DNA of 64,000 nucleotides from the NCBI RefSeq assembly GCF_029871245.1, contig NZ_SSON01000065.1:124001-188000 (forward strand). Reading direction: 5' to 3'. The notes beneath the pieces were generated by a model. That model had not been told where the DNA came from. It saw only the letters and a program-made list of their open reading frames with translations, and did not search any database. Shown here piece by piece: positions 49,894 to 59,171 of the stretch. The position numbers were made by a program, and so were the translations under genes. Position 1 is the first letter of the stretch. Every line of letters starts with the position of its first letter. This DNA is from Pseudomonas sp. BN102 (GTDB taxonomy: Bacteria; Pseudomonadota; Gammaproteobacteria; Pseudomonadales; Pseudomonadaceae).

Positions 49894-51411
49894 ATGGCGC
49901 AAGACGATTACCAAGCAGTGGACGTGTTGCTGGTCGGGGCCGGCATCATGAGCGCTACGCTGGCGGTACTGCTTAAAGAGCTCGATCCAGGCATCAAGCT
50001 GGAGATCGCGGAACTTCGCGAATCCGGGGCCATCGAGAGCTCCAACCCCTGGAACAACGCGGGTACCGGCCACGCAGGCCTCTGCGAGCTGAACTACACG
50101 CCCCAGGCGGCTGATGGCTCCATCGACATCAAGAAGGCCGTGAACATCAATGCCCAGTTCGAGGTCTCCAAGCAGTTCTGGGCCTACATGAGCGGCAAGA
50201 GCGCCTTCGGCTCGCCCAGGAGCTTCATCAATCCGGTCCCGCACCTCTCCTTCGTGCGCGGCGAGAAGGACATCGCCTTCCTCAAGAAGCGCCATGAGCT
50301 GCTCCGCCAGCACCATGCCTTCAGCGGGATGGAATACACCGAAGACCGCGCCACCATGGCCAAATGGACGCCGCTGATGATGAAGGGCCGCGATCCGGCC
50401 GAGAAAATCGCCGCGACCCGCGCCATGAACGGCACCGACGTCAATTTCGGCGCGGTCACCAACCAGCTGCTGCAGTACCTCGCCAGCCTCTCGGATACCC
50501 GCGTCAGCTACTTCCAGAAGGTCACCGACCTCAGCCGCAGCGACAAGGGCTGGAAGGTCAGCATCAAGAACACCGAGACCGGCGCCAACCGCGAGGTCTC
50601 CGCGCGCTTCGTGTTCCTCGGCGCGGGCGGGGGCGCGCTGCCGCTGCTGCAACTCTCCGGCATCGAGGAAAGCAAGGGCTTCGGCGGCTTCCCGGTGAGC
50701 GGCCAGTGGCTGCGCTGCGACAATCCCGAAGTGGTCAAGCAGCACCAGGCCAAGGTCTACAGCCAGGCCGAAGTCGGCGCCCCGCCGATGTCCGTGCCGC
50801 ACCTGGATACCCGCGTGGTCGACGGCAAGAAGTCCCTGCTGTTCGGGCCCTACGCCGGTTTCACCACCAAGTTCCTCAAGCACGGCTCCTTCATGGACTT
50901 GCCGCTCTCGGTGCGCCCGAGCAACCTGCTGCCGATGCTTTCCGTGGCCCGCGACAACATGGACCTGACCCGCTACCTGATCAAGGAAGTGATGCAGTCC
51001 CAGGACCAGCGCCTGGATGCCCTGCGCAAGTTCTACCCGGACCTGAACCCGGCCGACTGGCGCCTGGAAGTGGCCGGTCAGCGCGTGCAGATCATCAAGA
51101 AGGACAACAAGAAGGGCGGCATCCTGCAGTTCGGCACCGAGCTGGTCTCCTCCGCCGACGGCAGCATCGCCGCCCTGCTGGGCGCCTCCCCGGGTGCTTC
51201 GGTGACTGTTTCCATCATGCTCAACCTGATCGAGCGCTGCTTCGCCGAGCAGGCCCGCTCCGAGCAGTGGACGGCCAAGCTGAAGGAAATCTTCCCGGCG
51301 CGCGAAAAGGCCCTGGAAAGCGATGCGGCGCTGTATCGCGAAGTCAGCTCCCGCTCCGACGAGCGCCTGGGCCTGGCCAGCGCCGACACCGCGACCCAGA
51401 GCATCGCCTGA
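49894..51411 (+). CDS. mqo: Malate:quinone oxidoreductase
   Basis: A 505-residue FAD enzyme. The N-terminal dinucleotide fold [19 protein letters not shown] is followed by the family motif [22 protein letters not shown]; the middle has [15 protein letters not shown] and the C-terminus [18 protein letters not shown]. It oxidises malate to oxaloacetate, passing electrons to the quinone pool at the inner membrane, and replaces or helps malate dehydrogenase in the TCA cycle. Start ATG at 49894 ([15 protein letters not shown]), with GTGGCGAG before it. It matches mqoB (PA4640) in gene order. Confidence 0.95.
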   Translation: MAQDDYQAVDVLLVGAGIMSATLAVLLKELDPGIKLEIAELRESGAIESSNPWNNAGTGHAGLCELNYTPQAADGSIDIKKAVNINAQFEVSKQFWAYMSGKSAFGSPRSFINPVPHLSFVRGEKDIAFLKKRHELLRQHHAFSGMEYTEDRATMAKWTPLMMKGRDPAEKIAATRAMNGTDVNFGAVTNQLLQYLASLSDTRVSYFQKVTDLSRSDKGWKVSIKNTETGANREVSARFVFLGAGGGALPLLQLSGIEESKGFGGFPVSGQWLRCDNPEVVKQHQAKVYSQAEVGAPPMSVPHLDTRVVDGKKSLLFGPYAGFTTKFLKHGSFMDLPLSVRPSNLLPMLSVARDNMDLTRYLIKEVMQSQDQRLDALRKFYPDLNPADWRLEVAGQRVQIIKKDNKKGGILQFGTELVSSADGSIAALLGASPGASVTVSIMLNLIERCFAEQARSEQWTAKLKEIFPAREKALESDAALYREVSSRSDERLGLASADTATQSIA

Positions 51412-51434
51412 GCCGCCGTCGTGAGTTGAACGAG

Positions 51435-51460
51435 AAACCGCCCTTCGGGGCGGTTTTTTT
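51435..51460 (+). terminator. Intrinsic terminator after mqo
   Basis: AAACCGCCC-TTCG-GGGCGGTTTTTTT. Confidence 0.9.
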
Positions 51461-51518
51461 ATGCCTGCCTGGCCTGCAATCGATCACGAACCCCGAGGGT
51501 GCACTTTCTACACCCCAC

Positions 51519-51543
51519 AAAAAAGCCCGCACTGTGGCGGGCT
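51519..51543 (-). terminator. Terminator after PA4642-family gene
   Basis: On the minus strand AGCCCGCCACAGTGCGGGCT ends in TTTTTT. Confidence 0.8.
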
Positions 51544-51563
51544 CTTTCTCATCAGCGACGGGA

Positions 51564-51851
51564 TCAGCCGCGGGCGGCCTTGATCACTTCGATATAGGGC
51601 TCGGCCTGGCGCTGGTCCTGGATCAGGGCGATGAAGTCGTTGCCCTGCTCGTCCTTGGCATCGAGGTCGTAACCGGCCTCGACGAAGAAGCCGACGAAGC
51701 GTTCGAAGTCGTCGATGCGAAGGCCGCGGTAGGCCTTGATCAGCTTGTGCAGCGACGGCGGCGTGGAATCGGCCGGCTCTACCGCGAGGAACAGCTTGAT
51801 CGAGTCATCGGTGATCTCTTCGCCAATCACCTGCTTCTTGTCTTTACGCAT
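51564..51851 (-). CDS. PA4642-family small protein
   Basis: A 95-residue protein starting MRKDKKQVIGEEITDDSIKLFLAVEPADSTPPSLHKLIKAYRGLRIDDFERFV and ending EPYIEVIKAARG. It matches the PA4642 family, a short, charged, mostly helical group conserved in Pseudomonas and of unknown function. No membrane or signal sequence. The terminator after it and the 63-base gap to the next upstream gene on this strand suggest a separate transcript or the end of a two-gene unit. Confidence 0.8.
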   Translation of the reverse strand: MRKDKKQVIGEEITDDSIKLFLAVEPADSTPPSLHKLIKAYRGLRIDDFERFVGFFVEAGYDLDAKDEQGNDFIALIQDQRQAEPYIEVIKAARG

Positions 51852-51914
51852 CGCTCACATCTCTCAGGCCGGGTATCACGGGGCTGGCAGTTTACCCCCG
51901 GCCGGCCTTCGGGC

Positions 51915-52403
51915 TCAACGCAGGCGCACCGCGCCGCTGTGCAGGTCGGCCCAGACATGTCCGTTGGGATAACTGAGGAACCGGCAATAGACCGGCCCGT
52001 TGCGCAGCAAGTCGAGCACCGCGGCGTACTGCGCCAGCGGGTAGTTCAGCTGAAGGATGCGTTTTTCGGTGTCGTAGCTCGGCTTCTTCAGGCTCTTGCC
52101 CTCGGCGTCGAACTGGATCACCACCTGGCGCACGTCAGCGCCCTTGCTCAGCGGCTTGCCCTTCAGGCGCAGCACGGTGGACGAGGTGATGGGGATCGGC
52201 TGCTGGTTGGACTGGCGCTGGCTGCCGAGCACCACCGAGTACTCGCTGATCTGGATCAGTTGCTGCTGTTCGGGCGTTTCCTGGCGCAGGGAGAGGTCGT
52301 CCGGCGGCAGGAACTGGGCGTGCATCGGCGCCAGCTCGGCAGCCCCCAGGGGCAGGCTCAACGACAGGGCCAGGCAGGCCCCGAGACGCAGGAAAACGGG
52401 CAT
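51915..52403 (-). CDS. Hypothetical exported protein (PA4643-like)
   Basis: A 162-residue protein. The start MPVFLRLGACLALSLSLPLGAA is a signal peptide, cut after GAA. The mature part has EYSVVLGSQRQSNQQPIPITSST and NGPVYCRFLSYPNGHVWADLHSGAVRLR, with a single Cys. No known family comes to mind. The start at 52403 has GGAG seven to eight bases upstream; an extension to 52463 lacks it. It is divergent from the SulP transporter gene. Periplasmic location is inferred. Confidence 0.75.
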   Translation of the reverse strand: MPVFLRLGACLALSLSLPLGAAELAPMHAQFLPPDDLSLRQETPEQQQLIQISEYSVVLGSQRQSNQQPIPITSSTVLRLKGKPLSKGADVRQVVIQFDAEGKSLKKPSYDTEKRILQLNYPLAQYAAVLDLLRNGPVYCRFLSYPNGHVWADLHSGAVRLR

Positions 52404-52531
52404 CGGCAACTCCGGAGTCAGACAGGCGCACCACTCTAGCACGGGCTTTTCGGACAGGGGCATTCGACTCAGGTCGGCATCTCGCCGCGCCGCCAGCCCC
52501 TATACTCGGGGCTTCTGCCAATGGAGTGACC

Positions 52532-54286
52532 ATGTCCGGATACCTGCCTCCCCTCTTCGCGGCCATGCGCCATACCTGGCGCGAGGGCTACACCTTGGCC
52601 GCGCTGCGTGGCGACCTGGCGGCCGGGCTGACGATCGGCATCATCGCCATCCCCCTGGCGATGGCGCTGGCCATTGCGGTAGGCGTGGCGCCGCAGCACG
52701 GCCTGTACACGGTGCTGGTGGCGGCGCCGCTGATCGCCCTCACCGGCGGCTCACGCTTCAACGTCTCAGGTCCCACGGCTGCCTTCGTGGTGATACTGCT
52801 GCCCATCACCCAGCAGTTCGGCCTGGGCGGATTGCTGCTCTGCACCCTGATGGCCGGGCTGATCCTGATCGTCATGGGCCTGGCGCGCCTCGGCCGGCTG
52901 ATCCAGTTCATCCCCTATCCGGTCACCCTGGGCTTCACCGCCGGCATCGGCATCGTCATCGCCACCCTGCAGGTCAAGGATCTGCTCGGCCTGCAACTGG
53001 CCGCAGCGCCGCAGAACTATGTGGAGCAACTGCGCCTGCTGGCCGGGGCGTTGCCCACGGTGCACCTGGGTGATGCCCTGGTCGCCGCCACCTGCCTGGC
53101 GGCGCTGCTGGTCTGGCCGCGCCTGGCGCCCAAGGTGCCGGGGCATCTGGTGGCCCTCGCCCTGGGCGCCCTGCTCGGCCTGCTGCTGGAAGCGCTGCAG
53201 ATTCCCGTGGCCACCCTGGGCGAGCGCTTCAGCTATGTGGTGGACGGCGTCAGCCACCCCGGCATCCCGCCCTTCCTGCCGAGCTTCGCCTGGCCCTGGC
53301 AACTGCCCGGCCCGGATGGCCAGCCCCTGGGGCTGACCTTCGAGCTGGTCCGCCAGCTGCTGGCGCCGGCCTTCGCCATCGCCATGCTCGGCGCCATCGA
53401 GTCGCTGCTGTGCGCCGTGGTGGCCGACGGCATGGCCGGTACCCGCCATGATCCCAATGCCGAGCTGCTCGGACAGGGCCTGGGTAACCTGCTGGCGCCG
53501 CTGTTCGGCGGCATCACCGCGACCGCCGCCATCGCCCGCAGTGCCGCCAACGTGCGCGCAGGCGCGCGCTCCCCGGTCGCCGCCATGGTCCATGCCGGCG
53601 TCGTGCTGCTGGCCATGCTGCTCCTGGCGCCGTTGTTCAGCTACTTGCCGATGGCCGCCCTGGCGGCCCTGTTGCTGATGGTGGCCTGGAATATGAGCGA
53701 AGCGCGGCATGTGGCACACACCCTGCGCATTGCGCCGCGCAACGATGTCGTGGTGCTGCTGGTGTGCCTGGTGCTGACCGTGCTCTTCGACATGGTGCTG
53801 GCGGTGGGCGTCGGCCTGCTGCTGGCCGCCGGTCTCTTCATCAAGCGCATGAGCGACCTCACCGACACCGAACCGCTGCCCCGGCACTTCCACGAAGCCC
53901 TGCACGAGCTGCCCGAGCAAGTGCTGGTCTACGCCATTCGCGGCCCGCTGTTCTTCGGCGCGGCGGAAAAGGCCCTCAGCGTGCTGCGCCGCTTCAACCC
54001 GGAAGTGAAGGTGGTGATTGTGGAGATGAGCGCCGTCCCGCTGCTGGACATGACGGCGCTGGCGGCCCTGGAGAATCTGCTGCACGACTACAGCCGCCAG
54101 GGCATCGGCCTAGTGCTGGTGGGCACTTCACCACGCGTGCGACTGAAACTGCGCCGCGCCGGCGTGCACCGAGAAACGGGCCGGCTGGCTTACGTGAAGA
54201 CCCTGGATCAGGCGCGCGCCAAGGCCTTGCGCTGGCTGGAGCCGGATGCGCCTCAGTTGAACAGCGACGTCATCCAGGCCAGGTAA
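52532..54286 (+). CDS. SulP/SLC26 family anion transporter with STAS domain
   Basis: A 584-residue transporter. About 12 hydrophobic segments are seen, with the SulP signature GLYTVLVAAPLIALTGGSRFNVSGPTAAFVVIL near residue 50 and SLLCAVVADGMAGTRHDPNAELLGQGLGN. The C-terminus has a STAS domain (about 440-560), with VIVEMSAVPLLDMTALAALE. The family moves sulfate, bicarbonate or dicarboxylates across the inner membrane; substrate unknown. The ATG at 52532 has GGAG five bases upstream and is preferred over a GTG at 52526. Its end overlaps the convergent cupin gene by 34 bases. Confidence 0.92.
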   Translation: MSGYLPPLFAAMRHTWREGYTLAALRGDLAAGLTIGIIAIPLAMALAIAVGVAPQHGLYTVLVAAPLIALTGGSRFNVSGPTAAFVVILLPITQQFGLGGLLLCTLMAGLILIVMGLARLGRLIQFIPYPVTLGFTAGIGIVIATLQVKDLLGLQLAAAPQNYVEQLRLLAGALPTVHLGDALVAATCLAALLVWPRLAPKVPGHLVALALGALLGLLLEALQIPVATLGERFSYVVDGVSHPGIPPFLPSFAWPWQLPGPDGQPLGLTFELVRQLLAPAFAIAMLGAIESLLCAVVADGMAGTRHDPNAELLGQGLGNLLAPLFGGITATAAIARSAANVRAGARSPVAAMVHAGVVLLAMLLLAPLFSYLPMAALAALLLMVAWNMSEARHVAHTLRIAPRNDVVVLLVCLVLTVLFDMVLAVGVGLLLAAGLFIKRMSDLTDTEPLPRHFHEALHELPEQVLVYAIRGPLFFGAAEKALSVLRRFNPEVKVVIVEMSAVPLLDMTALAALENLLHDYSRQGIGLVLVGTSPRVRLKLRRAGVHRETGRLAYVKTLDQARAKALRWLEPDAPQLNSDVIQAR

Positions 54287-54726
54287 GCGGCAACGCCCTC
54301 TTCCCCTTCGCGGGGCGCCCAGGCGGGATGCTCGCCCTCGCCCAGCGGACGATAGGGACCGGCCTTGCATTCGAACAGGATGCTGTCCGGCTCCAGCACC
54401 ACCAGGGCGTGGAACACGCCCGGCGGCAGGTCTACACCGACGCAATCGCCGCCGGCGACCAGCTCGCGCTTGTCGGTGACCTCGCCATTCTCGTCAAAGA
54501 TCAACAGGCCCAGGCGGCCCTTGAGCACCAGCAGCCCCTCCGCCTTGTCGGCGGACAGGTGACGATGCGGCGGGATGTAGGTCTCGGGCTGCAGCCCCAC
54601 CGCCAGGCGGTGGCAGGGCTCTTCCATCTCATGGAAATTGTGGTGCTGGCGCTTGCGCGGGCTCGCCGCGGCCTGGCCGGCCAGTTCAGCGAACAGGGCC
54701 TGATCGAGGAAACGCGGCGTGCGCAT
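54253..54726 (-). CDS. WbuC-family cupin protein
   Basis: A 157-residue cupin. The metal-binding pattern is in PPHRHLSADKAEGLLVLKGRL and the second cupin motif in VDLPPGVFHALVVLEPDSILFE; the opening FLDQALFAELAGQAAASPRKRQHHNFHE and the C-terminal CKAGPYRPL are typical of WbuC. The family is linked to surface polysaccharide clusters, but its reaction is unknown. It lies directly downstream of hpt (the ATG is three bases past the hpt stop), so it is probably cotranscribed and coupled. Confidence 0.87.
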   Translation of the reverse strand: MRTPRFLDQALFAELAGQAAASPRKRQHHNFHEMEEPCHRLAVGLQPETYIPPHRHLSADKAEGLLVLKGRLGLLIFDENGEVTDKRELVAGGDCVGVDLPPGVFHALVVLEPDSILFECKAGPYRPLGEGEHPAWAPREGEEGVAAYLAWMTSLFN

Positions 54727-54729
54727 GGT

Positions 54730-55287
54730 TCAGAGCCCCTTGACCGCGAAGATGCCGGCGGCGTTGCGCCAGTAGCCCTTGTAGTCCATGCCGTAGCCGA
54801 AGATGTAGCGGTCTTCGCAGTCCAGGCCCACATAGTTGGCCTTCAGATCAGGACGCGCCTTGCGGTCGTGGGTCTTGTCGATCAGCACGGCGGTGTGCAC
54901 GTGGGCGGCGCCGGCGTGCTTGCAGAAGTCGATGATGGCCGCCAGGGTGTGCCCCTCGTCGAGGATGTCGTCGATGATCAGCACGTCGCGGTCGATGAAG
55001 GAAATCTCCGGCTTGGCCTTCCAGAACAGCTCGCCACCGCTGGTTTCGTTGCGGTAACGGGTGGCGTGCAGGTAGGACAGCTCCAACGGGAAGCCCAGCT
55101 TGGGCAGCAGCTTGCCGGCGAAGATCAGGCCGCCGTTCATCACGCAGAAGACCACCGGGTTGCGCTCGGCCAGTTCGCCGTTGATGGCGTCGGCGACCTG
55201 GGCGATGGCCGTCTCGACCTGGGCTTCGGTGTACAGGCAGTCGGCTTCGGCCATCACCTGGCGGATGTGTGCGAGATCGGCGGACAT
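54730..55287 (-). CDS. hpt: Hypoxanthine-guanine phosphoribosyltransferase
   Basis: A 185-residue enzyme. The PRPP-binding motif is VLIIDDILDEGHTL (about residue 100), and the pyrophosphate loop is VFCVMNGGLIFAG. The base-binding end has RYIFGYGMDYKGYWRN. It salvages hypoxanthine and guanine with PRPP to IMP and GMP. Start ATG at 55287 (MSADLAHIRQVM) has AGAGGAATTGCC upstream. It is the first gene of a pair with the cupin and divergent from upp, placing purine and pyrimidine salvage genes back to back as in PA4645/PA4646. Confidence 0.94.
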   Translation of the reverse strand: MSADLAHIRQVMAEADCLYTEAQVETAIAQVADAINGELAERNPVVFCVMNGGLIFAGKLLPKLGFPLELSYLHATRYRNETSGGELFWKAKPEISFIDRDVLIIDDILDEGHTLAAIIDFCKHAGAAHVHTAVLIDKTHDRKARPDLKANYVGLDCEDRYIFGYGMDYKGYWRNAAGIFAVKGL

Positions 55288-55562
55288 GGCAATTCCTCTG
55301 GGTTCGACGGGAGCCGCACAGGGCTCCCGCAGGGAAACTTGAACGGGGCGTCAAGATAAAAGTCGGCAAAGGTACTCATCCGACTGCCTCGGAGCAAGTC
55401 CCGACGGATGAGCGTCGACCATACTGCAGAGGCGCCGCTGTCGGACAGTTCCTTTCCTCCCCGCGACATCTCGCGGGAGACCGGCCAGTCAGTGCAGCGC
55501 AGCCTGTAGCCAATGGATTAAGCTAACGCAATTTTTTTGCCAGCCCGCCGGAGAACCCTCCC
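55288..55562. promoter_or_regulatory. hpt-upp divergent promoter region, with a T7 run before upp
   Basis: This 275-base gap carries no gene. Before upp a run of seven T (55532-55538), preceded by CAA and followed by G, lies 24 bases upstream of the ATG. It resembles the initially transcribed T run of E. coli upp, where UTP-dependent slippage sets expression. Near -10 the match is weak (TAAGCT or similar). A hairpin (CCCGCGA...TCGCGGG, around 55460-55478) lies further upstream. Confidence 0.45.
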
Positions 55563-56201
55563 ATGCCCATCCGTGAGATCCGCCATCCGCTGATCCGCCA
55601 CAAGCTCGGCCTGATGCGCCGCGCCGACATCAGCACCAAGAACTTTCGCGAACTGGCACAGGAAGTCGGCGCCCTGCTGACTTACGAAGCGACCAACGAC
55701 CTGCCCCTGGAAAGCTACGAGATCCAGGGCTGGGCCGGCACCGTGCAGGTTGAGAAGATCGCCGGCAAGAAGATCACCGTGGTGCCGATCCTGCGCGCCG
55801 GCATCGGCATGCTCGATGGCGTGCTCAGCCTGATTCCGGGCGCCAAGGTCAGCGCCGTGGGTGTTGCACGCAACGAGGAAACCCTCGAAGCCCACACCTA
55901 CCTGGAGAAGCTGGCTCCGGAGATCGACGAACGCCTGGCGCTGATCATCGATCCGATGCTGGCCACCGGCGGCTCCATGGTCGCCACCATCGACCTGCTC
56001 AAGCGCGCCGGCTGCAAGGAAATCCGCGCCATGGTGCTGGTGGCCGCGCCCGAGGGCATCAAGGTGGTCAACGACACCCATCCAGACGTGATGATCTTCA
56101 CCGCGTCCATCGACCAGAAGCTCAACGAACACGGCTACATCATTCCGGGCCTTGGCGATGCCGGCGACAAGATCTTCGGCACCAAGCAGAAGGAAAACTG
56201 A
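55563..56201 (+). CDS. upp: Uracil phosphoribosyltransferase
   Basis: A 212-residue type I phosphoribosyltransferase. The PRPP loop is [15 protein letters not shown] (about residue 128), with [15 protein letters not shown] and the uracil-binding C-terminal [17 protein letters not shown]. It converts uracil and PRPP to UMP. Start ATG at 55563 has GGAGAA seven to eight bases upstream. It is followed after three bases by uraA, a typical salvage operon in which the permease feeds the transferase. Confidence 0.96.
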   Translation: MPIREIRHPLIRHKLGLMRRADISTKNFRELAQEVGALLTYEATNDLPLESYEIQGWAGTVQVEKIAGKKITVVPILRAGIGMLDGVLSLIPGAKVSAVGVARNEETLEAHTYLEKLAPEIDERLALIIDPMLATGGSMVATIDLLKRAGCKEIRAMVLVAAPEGIKVVNDTHPDVMIFTASIDQKLNEHGYIIPGLGDAGDKIFGTKQKEN

Positions 56202-56204
56202 TCG

Positions 56205-57482
56205 ATGAGCGACGAATTCAGGGACCCGCTCTGGCGCCAGGTGATATCCGGCGCCCAGATGCTCTTCGTGGCCTTCGGCGCCCTGGTGCTGATGCCGTTG
56301 ATCACCGGGTTGGACCCCAACGTGGCGCTCTTCACCGCAGGCATGGGCACCCTCCTCTTCCAACTGGTCACCGGCCGCCAGGTGCCGGTGTTCCTGGCCT
56401 CCAGCTTCGCCTTCATCACCCCGATCATCCTCGCCAAGGGCCAGTTCGGCCTGGCCGCGACCATGGGCGGCGTGGTGGCGGCCGGTTTCGTCTACACCTT
56501 CCTGGGCCTGGCTGTGAAGATCAAGGGCACCGGCTTCATCGACCGCCTGCTGCCGCCGGTGGTGATCGGCCCGGTGATCATCTCCATCGGCCTGGCCATG
56601 GCCCCCATCGCCGCCAACATGGCCATGGGCAAGGCCGGTGACGGCACCGAGCTGATCCCTTACGCCACCGCCATGTGGATCTCCATGCCGGCGCTGCTGA
56701 CCACCCTGATAGTCGCGGTATTCGGCAAGGGCATCTTCCGCCTGGTGCCAATCATCTCCGGCGTGCTGGTGGGCTTCGCCCTGTCCTTCTGGTTCGGCGT
56801 GGTGGACACCGCGAAGATCGCCGCCGCCCCCTGGCTCGAGCTGCCCAACTTCGTCGCCCCCGAATTCAACTGGCAGGCCATCCTGTTCATCGTGCCCGTG
56901 GCGCTGGCGCCGGCCATCGAGCACATCGGCGGGGTGATCGCGGTTGGCAGCGTGACCGGTCGTGACTACCTGAAAAAGCCCGGTCTGCACCGCACCCTGC
57001 TGGGCGACGGCCTGGCCACCTCGGCTGCCGGCCTGTTCGGCGGCCCGCCGAACACTACCTACGCCGAAGTGACCGGCGCAGTGATGCTGACCAAGAACTA
57101 CAACCCGAAGATCATGACCTGGGCGGCGGTCTTCGCCATCGGCCTGGCCTTCATCGGCAAGTTCGGCGCCATCCTGCAGAGCATCCCGGTGCCGGTCATG
57201 GGCGGCATCCTCTGCCTGCTGTTCGGCTCGATCGCCGCGGTGGGCATGAACACCATGATCCGCCACAAGATCGACCTGGCCGAAGCACGCAACCTGGTGA
57301 TCGTCTCGGTGACCCTGGTATTCGGCATCGGTGGGATGCTGGTGGGCAGCGGCACCGGCCAGGACGACTTCGGCCTGAAGGGCATCGCCCTCTGCGCCAT
57401 AGTCGCCATCGCCCTCAACCTGCTGCTGCCGGGCCATGAAACCTGGAAGCACAGCCGCCAGGACGACGCGCCGCATATCTGA
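56205..57482 (+). CDS. uraA: Uracil permease (NCS2 family)
   Basis: A 425-residue NCS2 transporter with 14 hydrophobic segments. Characteristic stretches are QVPVFLASSFAFITPI (about residue 62), EHIGGVIAVGSVTGRDYLKKPGLHRTLLGDGLATSAAG (about residue 243) and GGPPNTTYAEVTGAVMLTKNYNP, which hold the Glu and other uracil ligands. It is a proton symporter in the inner membrane. The start is three bases past the upp stop, so the two are cotranscribed. A terminator follows. Confidence 0.95.
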   Translation: MSDEFRDPLWRQVISGAQMLFVAFGALVLMPLITGLDPNVALFTAGMGTLLFQLVTGRQVPVFLASSFAFITPIILAKGQFGLAATMGGVVAAGFVYTFLGLAVKIKGTGFIDRLLPPVVIGPVIISIGLAMAPIAANMAMGKAGDGTELIPYATAMWISMPALLTTLIVAVFGKGIFRLVPIISGVLVGFALSFWFGVVDTAKIAAAPWLELPNFVAPEFNWQAILFIVPVALAPAIEHIGGVIAVGSVTGRDYLKKPGLHRTLLGDGLATSAAGLFGGPPNTTYAEVTGAVMLTKNYNPKIMTWAAVFAIGLAFIGKFGAILQSIPVPVMGGILCLLFGSIAAVGMNTMIRHKIDLAEARNLVIVSVTLVFGIGGMLVGSGTGQDDFGLKGIALCAIVAIALNLLLPGHETWKHSRQDDAPHI

Positions 57483-57495
57483 ACCGGCTCCAATG

Positions 57496-57522
57496 AAAAG
57501 CCCCGCATCCGCGGGGCTTTTT
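57496..57522 (+). terminator. Intrinsic terminator after uraA
   Basis: AAAAGCCCCGC-ATC-CGCGGGGCTTTTT. Confidence 0.9.
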
Positions 57523-57572
57523 CATGGCTAATGGTCGATGGGTATCGCTTCGCTCAACCCTACGAAGCTTCC

Positions 57573-57653
57573 GTAGGTTGGGCTGAGTTCGACGAAGCCC
57601 AACAGCGGAGTTCCTGGAATCGTTGGGCTTCGCTTTGCTCAGCCACAACCTAC
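57573..57653. repeat. REP-like inverted repeat (GTAGGTTGG family)
   Basis: GTAGGTTGGGCTGAG is answered by CTCAGCCACAACCTAC with an inner pair around CGAAGCCCAAC / CGTTGGGCTTCG. It is a second copy of the element at 2808-2910, here between the uraA terminator and the convergent MFS gene. A partial further copy lies at about 57541-57565. Confidence 0.75.
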
Positions 57654-59014
57654 GAAGGCTGTGCATCGCGGAGCGTGGCGTCGTCCTGTACCTCCACGCT
57701 CCACTGCTGCAGTCGCTTCAGGCTTTCCCGATAGGGCTTGAGCCCCATCCACAGCAGCACCACCGAACTGGTCACCGCGAGGGAGGTGACGATCAGCAGG
57801 GAGTAGCGCAGCGCGGCGTCGTCGCCGAATACGTAGTCCGTGAACAGCGCGACCGCCGTCGGCCCGAGGCCCAGGCCGATCAGGGTGATGACGAAGAGGT
57901 AGATGGCCGAGGCCTGGCCGCGCATGGAGTTGGGCATGATCTCCTGGATGGCCGCCGGCGCGACGCCGAAGGGCATGCTCAGGCAGAACACCGTGGGCGC
58001 CATCAGCACCGTGACCCAGAAGGCATCATCCAGCAGCGGGAAGAGCACCACCAGCGGCAGCGCGCCGAGGGCGGCGAAGAGGCCGACGCGCATGTTGGCA
58101 TCGCTGCGTCCGTGCTTGGCCATCCAGTCCGCCAGGCGTCCGCCGAAGACGATGCCCAGGCAGCCGAATACTGCCACCACGCTGCCGTAGACCACGCCCA
58201 CCTGGCCGGCGTCCCAGCCATAGGTGCGGATGTAGAAAGTGGGAATCCAGGCGGCGCTGCCATAACCGGCGAAGGCCAGGCCGGCAAAGCCGAAGTTGTG
58301 GCAGATCACCGTGCGCCTGTTGCTGCGCAGGTAGCGCCCGACTTCGGCCAGGGGCACCACGACCCCGGCACCGACACCGCGCCGCTGCGGTTCGCGCACC
58401 GCCAACATGAGCAGGGTGAAGAGCACCCCGGCCGCGCCCAGGGCGAGGAAGATCAGTTGCCAGGGCCGCACCTCGCCCAGCAGCGGCAGGGTAACTTCGC
58501 CCTGGGCCGAAGCGAACTTGATCACCAGGCCGCCGAGGAGGAAGGCCAGCCCGGAGCCGAGGTAGACGCCCATGGAATAGACGCTGATGGCGGTGGCGCG
58601 GCGCTCCTTGGGAAAGCTGTCGGCGATCAGCGAGAAGGCCGCCGGCGACAGCGCCGCCTCGCCCACGCCGACACCGATGCGGCAGAGCAGGAACTGCCAG
58701 TACAGCCTGGCCAGGCCACAGGCCGCGGTGGCAGCGCTCCAGAACAGCACACCGACTGCGATCAGGCCGCGCCGGCTACGACTGTCGGCCAGGCGCCCGA
58801 GGGGAATGCCGCAGACGGTGTAGAAGAGCGCGAAGGACAGGCCCATCAACAGGCTCATCTGCGTATCGTTGATGGCAAGGTCGCGGCGGATGGGCTCCAC
58901 CAGCAGGTTGAGGATTTGCCTGTCGATGAAGGACAACACATAGGCCACCATCAGGATGGCGACTGTGGTCCAGGCATACAGACTCGAGGGGTAGCCGTTG
59001 TTCTTGTTCTGCAC
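57650..59014 (-). CDS. MFS transporter (Spinster-like)
   Basis: A 454-residue protein with about 12 hydrophobic segments. The first-loop motif GIPLGRLADSRSRRGLIAVGV is clear and the central FSLIADSFPKERRATAISVYSMGVYLGSGLAFLLGG is typical of the Spinster-type/UhpT-like group. Start GTG at 59014 with GAGGAG seven bases upstream. In P. aeruginosa the region before hemH holds the CupE fimbrial genes and then an MFS gene (PA4654); here the fimbrial genes are missing. Substrate unknown. Confidence 0.88.
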   Translation of the reverse strand: MQNKNNGYPSSLYAWTTVAILMVAYVLSFIDRQILNLLVEPIRRDLAINDTQMSLLMGLSFALFYTVCGIPLGRLADSRSRRGLIAVGVLFWSAATAACGLARLYWQFLLCRIGVGVGEAALSPAAFSLIADSFPKERRATAISVYSMGVYLGSGLAFLLGGLVIKFASAQGEVTLPLLGEVRPWQLIFLALGAAGVLFTLLMLAVREPQRRGVGAGVVVPLAEVGRYLRSNRRTVICHNFGFAGLAFAGYGSAAWIPTFYIRTYGWDAGQVGVVYGSVVAVFGCLGIVFGGRLADWMAKHGRSDANMRVGLFAALGALPLVVLFPLLDDAFWVTVLMAPTVFCLSMPFGVAPAAIQEIMPNSMRGQASAIYLFVITLIGLGLGPTAVALFTDYVFGDDAALRYSLLIVTSLAVTSSVVLLWMGLKPYRESLKRLQQWSVEVQDDATLRDAQPS

Positions 59015-59171
59015 TGGGCTCTCCTCGGCGCCGCGGTGCGGCGCACGACGGTGGTAGGAGATTCCAGCTTAGGTGGCCATGGACAGCCTGAATACCGGAG
59101 AGCGCGCCATATAGGCGACATGAATGCGCGGCGTGTCCTGCAACTGATGGTCCGACTAGAGGTGATCGACA

